Shown here in pieces: positions 46,259 through 55,477 of a stretch of DNA of 64,000 nucleotides. The stretch is from contig NZ_CP079194.1 in assembly GCF_019297855.1 (NCBI RefSeq), positions 2,219,501 to 2,283,500 on the forward strand, written 5' to 3'. Every line of letters begins with the position of its first letter. Position 1 is the first letter of the stretch. The notes beneath the pieces are model-generated. The model saw only the letters and a list, made by a program, of their open reading frames with translations. It was not told where the DNA came from and searched no databases. This DNA comes from Gymnodinialimonas ceratoperidinii. GTDB lineage: Bacteria > Pseudomonadota > Alphaproteobacteria > Rhodobacterales > Rhodobacteraceae. Both the position numbers and the translations under genes were made by a program.

Positions 46259-47308
46259 TCAGCCCGCGCTGCCGATGTTCCCGGCGGCGACGGCGACAGA
46301 TTTCACCACGGCAAAGCCCTGCCATCCCGGCGCCAGTGCCATTGCCTTCGCAGAGCGCCCGGTGACGCGGGCGAGCAGCAGGTCATCGCCCGCGCGCAGC
46401 TGCACGATGACCCCCGGCCCCGCTCCGTCGCGCAGCGCGATTGCCGTGACCGGGACCACGTTCAGCGCCGATATACCCTCGGGCCGAGACGCCGCAAGCA
46501 TGATGTCCTGAGCCTCGATGCGAACGCGCAATCTTGCGCCGACCGGCTGCGAAACATGGGGAAGCAGCAGTTCTCCGGCGGACCAGGTTAACGCCGTTAA
46601 CCCATCGTCGTGATGGGCGGCGACAGTGACTTCCACCAAGGCCCCTGCCTCGCGCACGCCGATGATCGGCACCACGTCGGGGTCTGACAATACCTCGGCA
46701 GTTGGTCCCACGCGCATGACGCGGCCAGCCTCCATCGCGACGACCGTGGTGGCGAGACGCGCGATTTCGGCCACGGAGTGAGAGACGTAGAGGATCGGGA
46801 TGCCGACGTCATCGCGCAACCGTTCGAGGTACGGCAGGATCTCGGCCTTGCGTGCGTCGTCGAGCGCCGCGAGCGGCTCGTCGAGGATCAGCAACCGCGG
46901 TTGGCTCAGCAGGGCGCGCCCGATTGCAACCCTTTGTGCCTCGCCGCCCGACAAGGCGCCGGGGCGGCGGTCCAGAAGATCGCCGATCCCCAACATCTCG
47001 ACAATTGGCCCCATCGCGCCCCCGCGCATCCCGTAGCGCAGATTGTTGCGCACCGACATATGCGGGAAGAGGCGCGGTTCCTGAAAGACGTAGCCGATGC
47101 GGCGTCGCGGAACCGGCAAGCCGTCGATGGCACCACCGGCCACCTTGACCCGCGCCTCGTCTGCGTGAAGAACACCCGCTACAGCCTTGGCAACGCTCGT
47201 TTTTCCGGCGCCAGATCGGCCGAAGAGTGCGGTCACGCCGGTCGGCGCCTCGAAGTCCACATCGAGGGTGAACCCTTGGAAGGCGTGTTTGATCCGGACC
47301 TCAAGCAT
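46259..47308 (-). CDS. modC: Molybdate ABC transporter ATP-binding protein
   Basis: This 349-residue ATPase has Walker A GRSGAGKT at residues 30-37, LSGGEAQRVAIGRALL and LLILDEPLAALD. The C-terminal mop-like domain, which senses molybdate in ModC, contains ARLRVRIEAQDIMLAASRP and KAMALAPGWQGFAVVKSV. The ATG at 47308 overlaps modB by eight bases. A copy of the 13-bp palindrome lies inside, encoding LTALT on this strand. Confidence 0.95.
   Translation of the reverse strand: MLEVRIKHAFQGFTLDVDFEAPTGVTALFGRSGAGKTSVAKAVAGVLHADEARVKVAGGAIDGLPVPRRRIGYVFQEPRLFPHMSVRNNLRYGMRGGAMGPIVEMLGIGDLLDRRPGALSGGEAQRVAIGRALLSQPRLLILDEPLAALDDARKAEILPYLERLRDDVGIPILYVSHSVAEIARLATTVVAMEAGRVMRVGPTAEVLSDPDVVPIIGVREAGALVEVTVAAHHDDGLTALTWSAGELLLPHVSQPVGARLRVRIEAQDIMLAASRPEGISALNVVPVTAIALRDGAGPGVIVQLRAGDDLLLARVTGRSAKAMALAPGWQGFAVVKSVAVAAGNIGSAG
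46588..46600 (+). repeat. 13-bp palindrome TTAACGCCGTTAA, copy 3
   Basis: An identical copy within modC, with the central C again on the plus strand. Confidence 0.8.
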
Positions 47309-48002
47309 CCTGCCGCCCGATCCGCTTGCCGACCCGCCGCGCCATGATCTCGGACACCAGAAGCGCGCCCATCGCCACCACGACCGAAACGACGACCAAC
47401 CGCCAGGCCGCACCCTCGCCACCGGGCACCTGCAAGAAGGCGTAGATCGCCGAGGGGACGGTGCGGGTCTGGCCGGGGATGTTGGACACGAAGGTGATCG
47501 TCGCGCCGAACTCGCCCATTGCCTTGGCGAAGGCGAGGACCGTCCCCGTCAGGATGCCCGGCGCCATGAGCGGTAAGGTAATCGTGGTAAACACCCTTAA
47601 CCTTGACGCGCCAAGGGTGCTGGCTGTCTCTTCCAGCTTCGGGTCCACGGCCTCCAGCGAGAGGCGGATCGCACGCACCATCAGCGGGAACGCCATGATC
47701 GCGGCCGCCAGCGCCGCCCCGGTCCAACGGAAGGCCACGCCCAGACCCATCGCCTCCAGCAAAGACCCCAGAGGCGCCTGCGGACCAAAGCTGATCAGGA
47801 GCAGGTAGCCGGTGACGACGGGCGGCAGGATCAGCGGCAGATGGACCAGCCCGTTAAGAAGCCCGTGGCCGAAAAAGCGTTTGCGGGCAAGGATATAGGC
47901 CACAACGATCCCAAGTGGGAGGCTGAAGGCCGTCGCCGTCAGGGCGACGCGCAAAGATAGCGCCACGGCTTCCCATTCGGCGGGGCCAAGAAAGCCACTC
48001 AT
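47301..48002 (-). CDS. modB: Molybdate ABC transporter permease
   Basis: This 233-residue permease has five or six helices and the EAA loop EETASTLGASRLRVFTTITL. The N-terminal FLGPAEWEAVALSLRVALTA is typical of ModB. Its ATG overlaps the modA stop by four bases. Confidence 0.95.
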   Translation of the reverse strand: MSGFLGPAEWEAVALSLRVALTATAFSLPLGIVVAYILARKRFFGHGLLNGLVHLPLILPPVVTGYLLLISFGPQAPLGSLLEAMGLGVAFRWTGAALAAAIMAFPLMVRAIRLSLEAVDPKLEETASTLGASRLRVFTTITLPLMAPGILTGTVLAFAKAMGEFGATITFVSNIPGQTRTVPSAIYAFLQVPGGEGAAWRLVVVSVVVAMGALLVSEIMARRVGKRIGRQDA

Positions 48003-48739
48003 TCCGCGACCACCCCGAACCCTGCCTCGGTGAATATCGCCCGCGCGGCGGGTCCGGTCAGGGCCTGCAAGAGAGCTTCCGCGGCTTCTCCGCCCCTTGG
48101 GGTCAAGGCCACGGGGTATGTGATTGCGGGATGCGTGGCCTCGGGTATTTCCGAGAGGACCGTCACGCGCGGTTCCTGGGCGGTGTCGGTGGCATAAACG
48201 ATCCCGTAGCGCGCCGCGCCGAGCGCGACCAGTTGCAGCGCGGCGCGGACGTTGTCGGTCTCAATCACCTGAGCGCGCACGTCGTCCCAGTGCCCCTGCG
48301 CCTCGAGCGCGGCACGGGCGTAAATTCCGGCGGGCACGGCGTCGGTCAGGGCGAGCGCCAATCGCTCGGATCCGATATCCTGCGCGAGCGTGTCAAAACT
48401 CGCCGCGGCTCCGTCTGCGCCGATGAGCACGAGGCAGTTGCTGAGCAGCGCCCGCCGTGTCTCCGGTTCCAGAAGCGCAGCGTTCTCCAGTTGGTCCATC
48501 CAGTCTTCATTGGCGAGGAGAACCAGATCCGCGGGGGCACCAGCCTCGATCTGTCGGGCCAGCGTCGATGACCCGCCGTAGGAAACCGAAACCCCATGGC
48601 CGGTGTCGCGCTCGAAATCCGCCACCACCGCATCGAGGGGCCCGGCCAAGCTGGCGGCGGCAAACACGAGCACGTCTTCCGCACGCGCCGGCGCCGCGAT
48701 CATTGTGCAAAGTAGCCAGGTGAGGAAAAACGACCGCAT
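47999..48739 (-). CDS. modA: Molybdate-binding periplasmic protein
   Basis: This 246-residue binding protein has a signal peptide MRSFFLTWLLCTMIAAPARA with cleavage after ARA. The oxyanion-binding elements VFAAASLAGPLDAVV and VSYGGSSTLARQIEAGAPAD are clear, followed by YGIVYATDTAQEPRV. It heads modABC. No ModE-type palindrome is visible in front. Confidence 0.95.
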   Translation of the reverse strand: MRSFFLTWLLCTMIAAPARAEDVLVFAAASLAGPLDAVVADFERDTGHGVSVSYGGSSTLARQIEAGAPADLVLLANEDWMDQLENAALLEPETRRALLSNCLVLIGADGAAASFDTLAQDIGSERLALALTDAVPAGIYARAALEAQGHWDDVRAQVIETDNVRAALQLVALGAARYGIVYATDTAQEPRVTVLSEIPEATHPAITYPVALTPRGGEAAEALLQALTGPAARAIFTEAGFGVVAE

Positions 48740-48865
48740 GGCCGAGACTATCGCCCGCCGCGCGATCTTCGGCAAGCGCCCTCGCGCTGCTCGCCATCAC
48801 GTCAGCGTCACATTGGAACCTGTTGTGATTGCTCAGAAAACACGTGTCCGGCGCTACGTGGAAAA

Positions 48866-48893
48866 GAAAAAAGGGAGGGCACCAGGCCCTCCC
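48866..48893 (-). terminator. Rho-independent terminator downstream of nrdJ
   Basis: On the minus strand GGGAGGGC-CTGGT-GCCCTCCC is followed by TTTTTTCTTTTC. The perfect 8-bp stem and T tract make a strong terminator. It is 170 bases beyond the nrdJ stop, and also insulates modABC. Confidence 0.88.
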
Positions 48894-48990
48894 CGAGGTT
48901 CGCTAACCAGACTCTCATATTTGACTGCCCGTCGTGTTCTGCCTGCGGCCTGATCAGCGTCAAGGGCGAGCGCACCCGCCCCGGAACTCA

Positions 48991-49054
48991 GGTGCCGGGT
49001 CTGGTGAGGACCCCGGCACCCGAATGGGAACGGGGGCGGACAGTGCCGCCCCCG
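48991..49054 (-). repeat. paired strong hairpins in the nrdJ 3' region
   Basis: GGTGCCGGG (48991-48999) pairs with CCCGGCACC (49012-49020), and CGGGGGCGG (49031-49039) pairs with CCGCCCCCG (49046-49054). Neither has a T tract, so they are better seen as 3' stabilising structures ahead of the terminator. Confidence 0.6.
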
Positions 49055-49062
49055 GTGTTGTG

Positions 49063-52000
49063 TCAGCTACACCCGGACGTCCCGCCGCAGGTGTTGCACT
49101 TCATGCAGGTGCCGTTGCGCACCAGCGTATAGTTGCCGCATTCGCCGCAAGCCTCGCCCTCGTAACCCTGCATCTTTGCCTTTGTGCGGGCGTCGATGGA
49201 GACGGAGCCGGTGGAGACAGCCGTGGTCGACGTGGCTGCCGCCATGGTCCCGCCGCCCGACTTGGTCTCGGGCACGAGGGTTTCCAGCGTGGCGACCGGA
49301 TCGGTGCTGACGCCGCCCTGCAGCACGTGAAGCTCCTGCGGGGCGCGGTTGCGGAGGTAGCCGGTGGAAGCCACCTGCTTGAGCACATCGACGGCGGACG
49401 TGGCGCGGGAACCCGGCACTTCCTCGAAGTTGCGCACACCCTCGTCCTGTCCCCGACCCACGCTGTCGAAGGTCTCGCCTTCGGGCTGGACGTGGGCAAG
49501 ATCGGTGCGGTCCAGATAGGACACGGCCAGCTCGCGGAAGATGTAGTCGAGGATCGAGGTCGCGTTCTTGATCGTCTCGTTGCCCTGCACCATGCCCGAG
49601 GGCTCGAACTTGGTGAAGGTGAAGGCGTCCACGAACTCCTCCAGCGGTACGCCGTATTGCAGGCCGACCGAAACCGCGATGGCGAAGTTGTTCATCATCG
49701 CCCGGAAACCGGCACCTTCCTTGTGCATGTCGATGAAGATTTCGCCCAGGTTGCCGTCGGCATATTCGCCGGTCCGCAGGTAGACCTTGTGGCCGCCCAC
49801 GATGGCTTTCTGGGTGTAGCCCTTGCGACGCTGAGGCATCTTCTCGCGGCCGCGGGCGATCTCCTTGACGATGATCTTCTCCACGACCTTCTCGGCCAGC
49901 ACGTTGGCCTTCTGCTGCGGTGTGCCGGTCTCGAGGATTTCGGCGGCGTCGTCGTCGTCTTCCACCAGGGCCGCGGCGAGCGGCTGCGACAGCTTGGAGC
50001 CGTCACGGTAGAGCGCGTTGGCCTTGACGCCGAGGGACCAGGAGAGCTCGTAGGCTTTCTGGCAATCCTCGATCGAGGCGTGGTTGGCCATGTTGATCGT
50101 CTTGGAGATCGCACCCGAGATGAAGGACTGGGCGGCGGCCATCATGTGGATATGGCTATCCACGCTCAGGTACCGCTTGCCCTTCTTCCCGCAGGGGTTC
50201 GCGCAGTCGAACACGCTCAGGTGCTCGTCCTTGAGGAACGGTGCGCCCTCCAAGGTCATGGTCCCACAGACGTGATCGTTTGCCGCCTCGATATCGGCCT
50301 TGGAGAAGCCGAGGTGACGCAGCAGGTCGAACGTGGGATCGTTCAGTTTTTCCGCAGGGATTCCAAGGGTTTCGGTGCAGAAGTCCGCGCCGAGGGTCCA
50401 CTGGTTGAACACGAAGCGGATGTCGAATGCCTGAGGCAGTGCCTCTTCGATCTTGGCGATTTCCGCCGGGCCGAAGCCGTGGCCGATCAGGCTGGTGTGG
50501 TTGATGCCGGGGGCCTGACCGATGGTGCCGTGGCCGACCGCATAGGCGATGATCTCTTCGATCTGGCTGGAGGAATAGCCGAGGCCTTCCAGTGCCGCCG
50601 GGACCGACTGGTTGATGATCTTGAAGTAACCGCCGCCGGCGAGCTTCTTGAACTTCACCAGGGCGAAGTCGGGCTCGATGCCGGTGGTGTCACAATCCAT
50701 CACCAGACCGATGGTGCCGGTGGGCGCGATGACCGTGGCTTGCGCGTTGCGGTAGCCATGGGCCTCACCGAGGGTCAGCGCCTCGTCCCATGCCTGTTTC
50801 GCAAGACCAACCAGCGTCTGGTCGGGGCAGTTGGCGTGATCGAGCGCGACGGGGTTCACGTTGACCGCCTCGTAGCCGTCGGTCTTGCCGTAGGCCGCGT
50901 TGCGATGGTTGCGGATCACCCGCAGCATGTGCTCGCGGTTTTTCGCATAGCCAGCGAAGGGGCCAAGCTCCGAAGCGATCTCGGCGGAGGTGGCATAGGC
51001 CACGCCGGTCATGATCGCGGTGAGCGCGCCGCAGAGGGCACGGCCCTCGGAGGAGTCATAGGAGTGACCCATGTTCATCAGCAGGCCGCCGATGTTGGCA
51101 AAGCCGAGACCGAGGGTCCGGAAGTCGTAGGACCGCTGCGCGATTTCCTGCGAGGGGAACTGCGCCATCATCACGGAGATTTCCAGCGTCAGCGTCCACA
51201 GACGGCAGGCGTGGATGTAGCTTTCCGCGTCGAACGTGCCGTTGTTGTAGAAGGTCAGCAGGTTCATCGAGGCGAGGTTACAGGCCGTGTCGTCGAGGAA
51301 CATGTACTCGGAGCACGGGTTGGAACCGCGGATCTCGCCGTCTTCCGGGCAGGTGTGCCAGGCGTTGACGGTGTCGTGGTACTGGATGCCGGGATCGGCA
51401 CAGGCCCAGGCAGCGTGGCCGACCTTCTCCCACAGATCGCGGGCCTTGATCGTCTTGGCGACCTTGCCATCGCGGCGGTTGAGAAGCTCCCAGTCGCCGT
51501 CGTTCTCGACGGCCTTGAGGAAGGCGTCGGTCACGCGGATGGAGTTGTTGGAGTTCTGGCCGGAGACCGAGTTATAGGCCTCGCTGTCCCAATCCGTGTC
51601 GTAGGTCGGGAATTCGATCGAGGTGTGACCCTGCTTGGCATAATCCAGCACGCGCTTCACGTAAGTCTCGGGGATCGCGACCTTTTTGGCCTCGCGGATT
51701 GCCTGCTTCAGCGCCTCGTTCTTGGTGGGGTCCACGGCGTCATCGAGCGAGCCGTCCCACGTCTTAATCGCGCCGAAGATCCCGTTGAGCATCTTCTCGT
51801 GCATCTTGGAGCCGGCGACGATGGAGGCCACTTTCTGCTCTTCCAGCACCTTCCAGTCGATGAATTCCTCGATATCGGGGTGATCGGCATCGACGATGAC
51901 CATCTTGGCCGCCCGACGGGTGGTGCCGCCGGACTTGATCGCGCCCGCCGCGCGGTCGCCGATCTTCAGGAAGCCCATCAGGCCGGAGGATTTGCCGCCA

Positions 52001-52740
52001 CCCGACAGCTTCTCACCTTCGCCACGCAGATGGCTGAAGTTGGTGCCGGTGCCCGAGCCGTATTTGAACAGGCGCGCCTCGCGGACCCAGAGGTCCATGA
52101 TGCCGCCGTCGTTCACCAGATCGTCCTGCACGCCCTGAATGAAGCAGGCGTGGGGCTGCGGGTGCTCGTAGGACGAGGTCGATTTCGTCAGCTTGCCGGT
52201 CTTGTAGTCGACATAATGGTGGCCCTGCGCTGGACCGTCGATGCCATAGGCCCAATGCAGGCCGGTGTTGAACCACTGCGGGCTGTTGGGCGCGGCCATC
52301 TGGCGCGCCAGCATCAGCTGCATTTCCTCGAAATAGGCCTGCGCGTCGGCCTCGGTGGTGAAGTAGCCACCTTTCCAGCCCCAGTAGGCCCATGCACCGG
52401 CAAGGCGCCGGAAGACCTGCTTGGCGGACGTCTCGCCACCATAACGCTGATCTTCCGGCATAGCCTCCAACGCCTTCTCGTCGGCCACGCGGCGCTGAAG
52501 GAATACGGGCACACCCTTTTCCTTCACGGGCTTCGTCGCGGCAGGAACGCCTGCCTTGCGGAAGTATTTCTGGGCGATCACATCCGACGCGACCTGGCTC
52601 CAGCCAGCGGGCACCTCGACATTGTCGAGCTTGAACACGACCGTCCCGTCCGGGTTGCGAATTTCCGACGTCGTCGTCGTGAAAGTCTGGTCCGCGTAAA
52701 CATCTGCGCCGTCGCGGGTAAATCGCCGTTCAATCTTCAT
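49063..52740 (-). CDS. nrdJ: Vitamin B12-dependent ribonucleoside-diphosphate reductase (class II)
   Basis: This 1225-residue adenosylcobalamin-dependent enzyme makes deoxyribonucleotides with or without oxygen. N-terminal motifs are [20 protein letters not shown] and [15 protein letters not shown], then the active-site [20 protein letters not shown] and [20 protein letters not shown]. The C-terminus ends with a cysteine-rich tail [20 protein letters not shown], which feeds electrons to the active site. The 600-base region upstream has a candidate NrdR box pair. Confidence 0.97.
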   Translation of the reverse strand: MKIERRFTRDGADVYADQTFTTTTSEIRNPDGTVVFKLDNVEVPAGWSQVASDVIAQKYFRKAGVPAATKPVKEKGVPVFLQRRVADEKALEAMPEDQRYGGETSAKQVFRRLAGAWAYWGWKGGYFTTEADAQAYFEEMQLMLARQMAAPNSPQWFNTGLHWAYGIDGPAQGHHYVDYKTGKLTKSTSSYEHPQPHACFIQGVQDDLVNDGGIMDLWVREARLFKYGSGTGTNFSHLRGEGEKLSGGGKSSGLMGFLKIGDRAAGAIKSGGTTRRAAKMVIVDADHPDIEEFIDWKVLEEQKVASIVAGSKMHEKMLNGIFGAIKTWDGSLDDAVDPTKNEALKQAIREAKKVAIPETYVKRVLDYAKQGHTSIEFPTYDTDWDSEAYNSVSGQNSNNSIRVTDAFLKAVENDGDWELLNRRDGKVAKTIKARDLWEKVGHAAWACADPGIQYHDTVNAWHTCPEDGEIRGSNPCSEYMFLDDTACNLASMNLLTFYNNGTFDAESYIHACRLWTLTLEISVMMAQFPSQEIAQRSYDFRTLGLGFANIGGLLMNMGHSYDSSEGRALCGALTAIMTGVAYATSAEIASELGPFAGYAKNREHMLRVIRNHRNAAYGKTDGYEAVNVNPVALDHANCPDQTLVGLAKQAWDEALTLGEAHGYRNAQATVIAPTGTIGLVMDCDTTGIEPDFALVKFKKLAGGGYFKIINQSVPAALEGLGYSSSQIEEIIAYAVGHGTIGQAPGINHTSLIGHGFGPAEIAKIEEALPQAFDIRFVFNQWTLGADFCTETLGIPAEKLNDPTFDLLRHLGFSKADIEAANDHVCGTMTLEGAPFLKDEHLSVFDCANPCGKKGKRYLSVDSHIHMMAAAQSFISGAISKTINMANHASIEDCQKAYELSWSLGVKANALYRDGSKLSQPLAAALVEDDDDAAEILETGTPQQKANVLAEKVVEKIIVKEIARGREKMPQRRKGYTQKAIVGGHKVYLRTGEYADGNLGEIFIDMHKEGAGFRAMMNNFAIAVSVGLQYGVPLEEFVDAFTFTKFEPSGMVQGNETIKNATSILDYIFRELAVSYLDRTDLAHVQPEGETFDSVGRGQDEGVRNFEEVPGSRATSAVDVLKQVASTGYLRNRAPQELHVLQGGVSTDPVATLETLVPETKSGGGTMAAATSTTAVSTGSVSIDARTKAKMQGYEGEACGECGNYTLVRNGTCMKCNTCGGTSGCS

Positions 52741-52795
52741 GAATCTGCCTCTTTATCTCTCACCAGAGCCTGCCGGCCCAAATCCCATTGAAAAG

Positions 52796-52826
52796 CGGTC
52801 TGCCAGGGTCTTCTGCCCTCTGACCG
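52796..52826 (-). promoter_or_regulatory. nrdJ leader hairpin, possible attenuator
   Basis: On the minus strand, outer arms CGGTC/GACCG and inner arms AGGG/CCCT form a nested stem, followed by CTTTTC. It lies about 55 bases upstream of the nrdJ start codon. Confidence 0.4.
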
Positions 52827-52959
52827 TTCTATTTCTGCGGAGCGGATAACCAATCGAAGACGCGCATCTGTCCGGTCGCCCGCAGTAGAGCCGCGGTCGG
52901 CAGTCAAATCGTGTTTCCGTATCGTCCTTGCTGAGGTGTCCCTCTGCCCCCGCCGACAT

Positions 52960-53006
52960 GCGCTATATGTGGTAGCGCTTGAGCCGACAAACACTAAGTG
53001 ACGTAT
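52960..53006 (-). promoter_or_regulatory. candidate tandem NrdR boxes
   Basis: GCGCTATATGTGGTAG (52960-52975) and ACACTAAGTGACGTAT (52991-53006) each match 11 of 16 positions of an NrdR-type box (ACACTATATGTAGTGT), and their starts are exactly 31 bases apart, three helical turns. They would overlap a promoter with -35 TTGACC at 53019-53024. The first box also forms a GCGCTA/TAGCGC hairpin. Confidence 0.45.
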
Positions 53007-53128
53007 TTGGACCAAGCCGGTCAATCTCTTTTTCCTAAAATTCCACAGGAAAAAAATCTTGCAATCGAGCCCAGTTGTATCCGCCTCGAAGGCCCGGGTG
53101 ATTCCGTCACCGAGGGCTGCGCGTTAAC

Positions 53129-53151
53129 CTTTAAAGGGTTTTCCTTTAAAG
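53129..53151. repeat. inverted repeat CTTTAAAGG-N5-CCTTTAAAG
   Basis: A perfect 9-bp inverted repeat around GTTTT. Each arm region is itself nearly palindromic (CCTTTAAAGG). It lies about 200 bases downstream of tRNA-Pro. Confidence 0.5.
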
Positions 53152-53344
53152 CAGGCGGGATAGCCGACGGCGTGCATGTCACGTAGCGTAAGGCACCCTC
53201 GGACTCGCGACAGATCCCCCGCAGATTCCGGTGAGATTCCCCAGACACAACATATAGCGCCCCTATGACAGAAAAGTCACAGACAACACCATATGCGGAG
53301 ATACCGAGCCCTTTGGCTACGAAATCCGGGATCTGCTGGAAAAG

Positions 53345-53421
53345 TGGTCGGGGCGGCGAGATTCGAACTCACGACCCCCTGTACCCAAAACAGGTGCGCT
53401 ACCAGACTGCGCCACGCCCCG
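53345..53421 (-). tRNA. tRNA-Pro (anticodon TGG)
   Basis: On the minus strand the acceptor arms CGGGGCG (53415-53421) and CGCCCCG (53349-53355) pair perfectly, followed by A and an encoded CCA. The anticodon arm is CCTGT-TTTGGGT-ACAGG, giving TGG. The T arm holds GTTCGAATC. Length is 77 with CCA. Confidence 0.96.
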
Positions 53422-53480
53422 ACCGTGCGCTGCTCTTATCCAGAGACAGGCAGGGTGTGCAAGCCCTCATGCCCGATATC

Positions 53481-53975
53481 TTAGTCGGAACAGGGCCAGA
53501 GCGCCGTTTCCTGCGCAACAGAGGTATGGCGCATTTCAGAGCCCACATCGATGCCCAGGGTCTCGGCCATGCCGCCGTTGATCTCGAGCACATAGACGAT
53601 GTCATCACTGCCCCCCGGGATCGGGGTGCGGTCGAGCGGGATGGCGTTCTCGTGAATGTTGAGGACCTCGCCCGTCTCACCTACGAAAATCATGTCGAGG
53701 GGGATCAGCGTGTTCTCCATCCAGAAGCTGACGTGCTGCGGTCGGTCATAGACGAAGAGCATCCCCGCCAGCCGTGGCATCTCGGCCACGTGCATCAGGC
53801 CGCGGGCGCGTTCCTGCACGTCGTCGGCCACTTCGACACGGAATCGCGCCGTTCCCCAATCGCCGCGCAGCTCCACACGGTCTTCGCTGCACCGCGCCTG
53901 TGCCGGCTGCGCGAGAGCCGCCGCCGTGGCCAATGTCGCCGCGAATGTCATCAGTCCGGGAAGGGCGTTTCGCAT
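53481..53975 (-). CDS. DUF192 family exported protein
   Basis: This 164-residue protein has a signal peptide ending ALAQPAQARC. The DUF192 core follows: RFRVEVADDVQERARGLMHV, GMLFVYDRPQHVSFWMENTL and PLDMIFVGETGEVLNIHENA, ending with VLEINGGMAETLGIDVG. The family's role is unknown. It has two cysteines near the ends of the mature chain. It is upstream of tRNA-Pro on the same strand, with 59 bases between. Confidence 0.9.
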   Translation of the reverse strand: MRNALPGLMTFAATLATAAALAQPAQARCSEDRVELRGDWGTARFRVEVADDVQERARGLMHVAEMPRLAGMLFVYDRPQHVSFWMENTLIPLDMIFVGETGEVLNIHENAIPLDRTPIPGGSDDIVYVLEINGGMAETLGIDVGSEMRHTSVAQETALWPCSD

Positions 53976-54036
53976 CAGATCAGACCTCGTCTCGTTGCCG
54001 TCGCAGCGCCATCGCCCCGCAATCGGAGAGAGGCGC

Positions 54037-54555
54037 CTATATCGCGTCCCAGGTACGCACCTCGGCAGCCATCTTGCCGCGCGGACCCTCGACCACCTTC
54101 ATGGCAATCGCCTCGCCCGGCTGCAACTCCGTAAACCCGGAGCGCCGCAACACTTCGACGTGAACGAACACATCTTCGGACTTCTTGAAGACGTTGGCGA
54201 AACCGAACCCCTTCTCGCGGTCGAACCATTTCACCCGCGCGGCAACCAGGGGGACATCCGTGGCGTCTGGAAGCTCGGGCGCCGGACGCGTGCGCACCGG
54301 CAGCTCTTCCTCGGTCGCCTCGATCGCGATGACCTCAACCGCCTGAACGCCCCGGTCGGTGGTTTGAGCGCGCAACATGACGCGCGCGCCCTCGGTAATG
54401 GAGCCCCGGCCAAAATTCCGCAGAACATTGGCATGCAGAAGGATATCCGGGCCGCCCTCATCGGACAGCACGAAGCCGAACCCTTTCGTGGTGTCAAACC
54501 ACTTGACCTGGCCCGTTACCTTGGCGCTGTTGGCACTGCTTTCTGCGCAACCCAA
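54037..54555 (-). CDS. Tandem cold-shock domain protein
   Basis: This 172-residue protein has two cold-shock domains: GQVKWFDTTKGFGFVLSDEG with ILLHANVL, and ARVKWFDREKGFGFANVFKK with VFVHVEVLRR. Both keep the aromatic RNA-binding patches. A TTG at 54555 has a strong GGAGAG six bases upstream and gives a normal N-terminus (MGCAESSANSAKVTGQVKWF). The ATG at 54582 has no ribosome site. The two domains are separated by a Pro/Glu-rich linker. The upstream region holds a 27-base palindrome. Confidence 0.88.
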   Translation of the reverse strand: MGCAESSANSAKVTGQVKWFDTTKGFGFVLSDEGGPDILLHANVLRNFGRGSITEGARVMLRAQTTDRGVQAVEVIAIEATEEELPVRTRPAPELPDATDVPLVAARVKWFDREKGFGFANVFKKSEDVFVHVEVLRRSGFTELQPGEAIAMKVVEGPRGKMAAEVRTWDAI

Positions 54556-54644
54556 GACGAACTCTCCTACCGCATTAAACATGGTTAATGGTGGCATCAT
54601 GGGGGGTGCGCACAAGCCCAAACAAGGGCACGATTTCAAAGGGT

Positions 54645-54671
54645 TGCAATTTCACGTTACGTGAAATTGCA
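54645..54671. promoter_or_regulatory. 27-base perfect palindrome, probable operator
   Basis: TGCAATTTCACGT (54645-54657), a central T, then ACGTGAAATTGCA (54659-54671). The 13-bp arms match exactly. It lies 90 bases upstream of the cold-shock gene start and 38 bases after the pdxH stop; no T tract follows, so an operator is more likely than a terminator. Confidence 0.65.
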
Positions 54672-54708
54672 TATTGGCAACACTAAAGTCAGGTTGCCTT
54701 AGGGTAAA

Positions 54709-55329
54709 CTAGGGGTTGAGGCGCTGGACGGTCCATGGCTGATCCGGACCGGCGCGGCGCCATTGAAACCGATCATGCAGCCGGAACGCGCCGTCGGCCC
54801 AGAACTCGATTTCGGTCGGGATGATGCGGAAGCCACCCCAGAACGGCGGGCGCTCGGGATCGGTGCCTTTCTCGGCCGTGATCCGGGCGACATCGGCCAT
54901 CAGCGAGGTGCGGCTCTTCAGCGGCTTGGACTGGTCCGAGGCCCAGGCACCCAGACGGCTCTTGAGCGAGCGGGACTTGTAGTAGGCGTCAGCCTGCGGC
55001 CCCTCTTCCCTCTCGGTCGTGCCGCGCACGCGCACCTGACGGCGGAGGCTCTTCCAATGCATCACGAAGGCGGCCTTGCCGGTGGCGTCGATCTCCTGCC
55101 CCTTGGCGGAGCCGTAGTTGGTGTAGAACACGAACCCGCCCTGCCCCGCGCCCGGCGCTTCGATCTCTTTCAGAAGCACCATTCGCGCATTCGGCATCCC
55201 GCTGGCGTCCACCGTGGAAAGCGCGATCGCGTTGGGGTCATTGGGCTCGGCGGCTTCGGCTTCCGCCAGCCAGCTCTGTGCCAGAACGAAGGGGTCATCG
55301 CCTGCAAAAATACCGGTTCTCTCGTTCAT
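54709..55329 (-). CDS. pdxH: Pyridoxamine/pyridoxine 5'-phosphate oxidase
   Basis: This 206-residue FMN enzyme makes pyridoxal phosphate. FMN and substrate motifs are [36 protein letters not shown] and [20 protein letters not shown]. The C-terminal [17 protein letters not shown] is conserved. It is divergent from fabI, with 148 bases between. Confidence 0.96.
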   Translation of the reverse strand: MNERTGIFAGDDPFVLAQSWLAEAEAAEPNDPNAIALSTVDASGMPNARMVLLKEIEAPGAGQGGFVFYTNYGSAKGQEIDATGKAAFVMHWKSLRRQVRVRGTTEREEGPQADAYYKSRSLKSRLGAWASDQSKPLKSRTSLMADVARITAEKGTDPERPPFWGGFRIIPTEIEFWADGAFRLHDRFQWRRAGPDQPWTVQRLNP

Positions 55330-55477
55330 TCCCTGCCTCCAGATCGGGTTTCCTCTCCTGAGCTAGCGGGCAACAGCACGACCGGCAAGAGCCACCGCGA
55401 CGCGCCTAGTTCTTGATGCCATGCAGGCGACGCCCTAAGAGAGTGTCAACAAACGTATAAGCGAATGGGACAGCACG

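Larger units (their letters stand above)
48740..49062. other. gap between modA and nrdJ (323 bases)
   Basis: No gene is apparent. It holds the start region of modABC (48740-48865), an intrinsic terminator facing leftward (48866-48893), and two further strong inverted repeats at 48991-49020 and 49031-49054 that follow the nrdJ stop codon. Confidence 0.7.
52741..53344. other. 604-base gap upstream of nrdJ
   Basis: No convincing gene. From nrdJ outward it holds a leader hairpin (52796-52826), candidate NrdR boxes (52960-53006), a possible -35 TTGACC on the minus strand (53019-53024), an A/T-rich inverted repeat (TTTTTCCT/AGGAAAAA at 53029-53054) and a second one (CTTTAAAGG/CCTTTAAAG at 53129-53151), then the tRNA-Pro 3' end. 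No cobalamin-riboswitch box is seen. Confidence 0.6.

Noticed and set aside
48740..48865. ModE operator before modABC
   Set aside because: No ModE-like inverted repeat could be seen.
52741..52990. Cobalamin riboswitch before nrdJ
   Set aside because: The conserved GCCACTG box and its pairing partners were not found on the minus strand.
54575..54588. CtrA site near the cold-shock start
   Set aside because: TTAA pairs are six bases apart instead of seven, which breaks the helical phasing of the consensus.
54646..54670. parS centromere site
   Set aside because: The half-sites TTTCAC/GTGAAA are present but separated by five bases (GTTAC), whereas parS has them adjoining.
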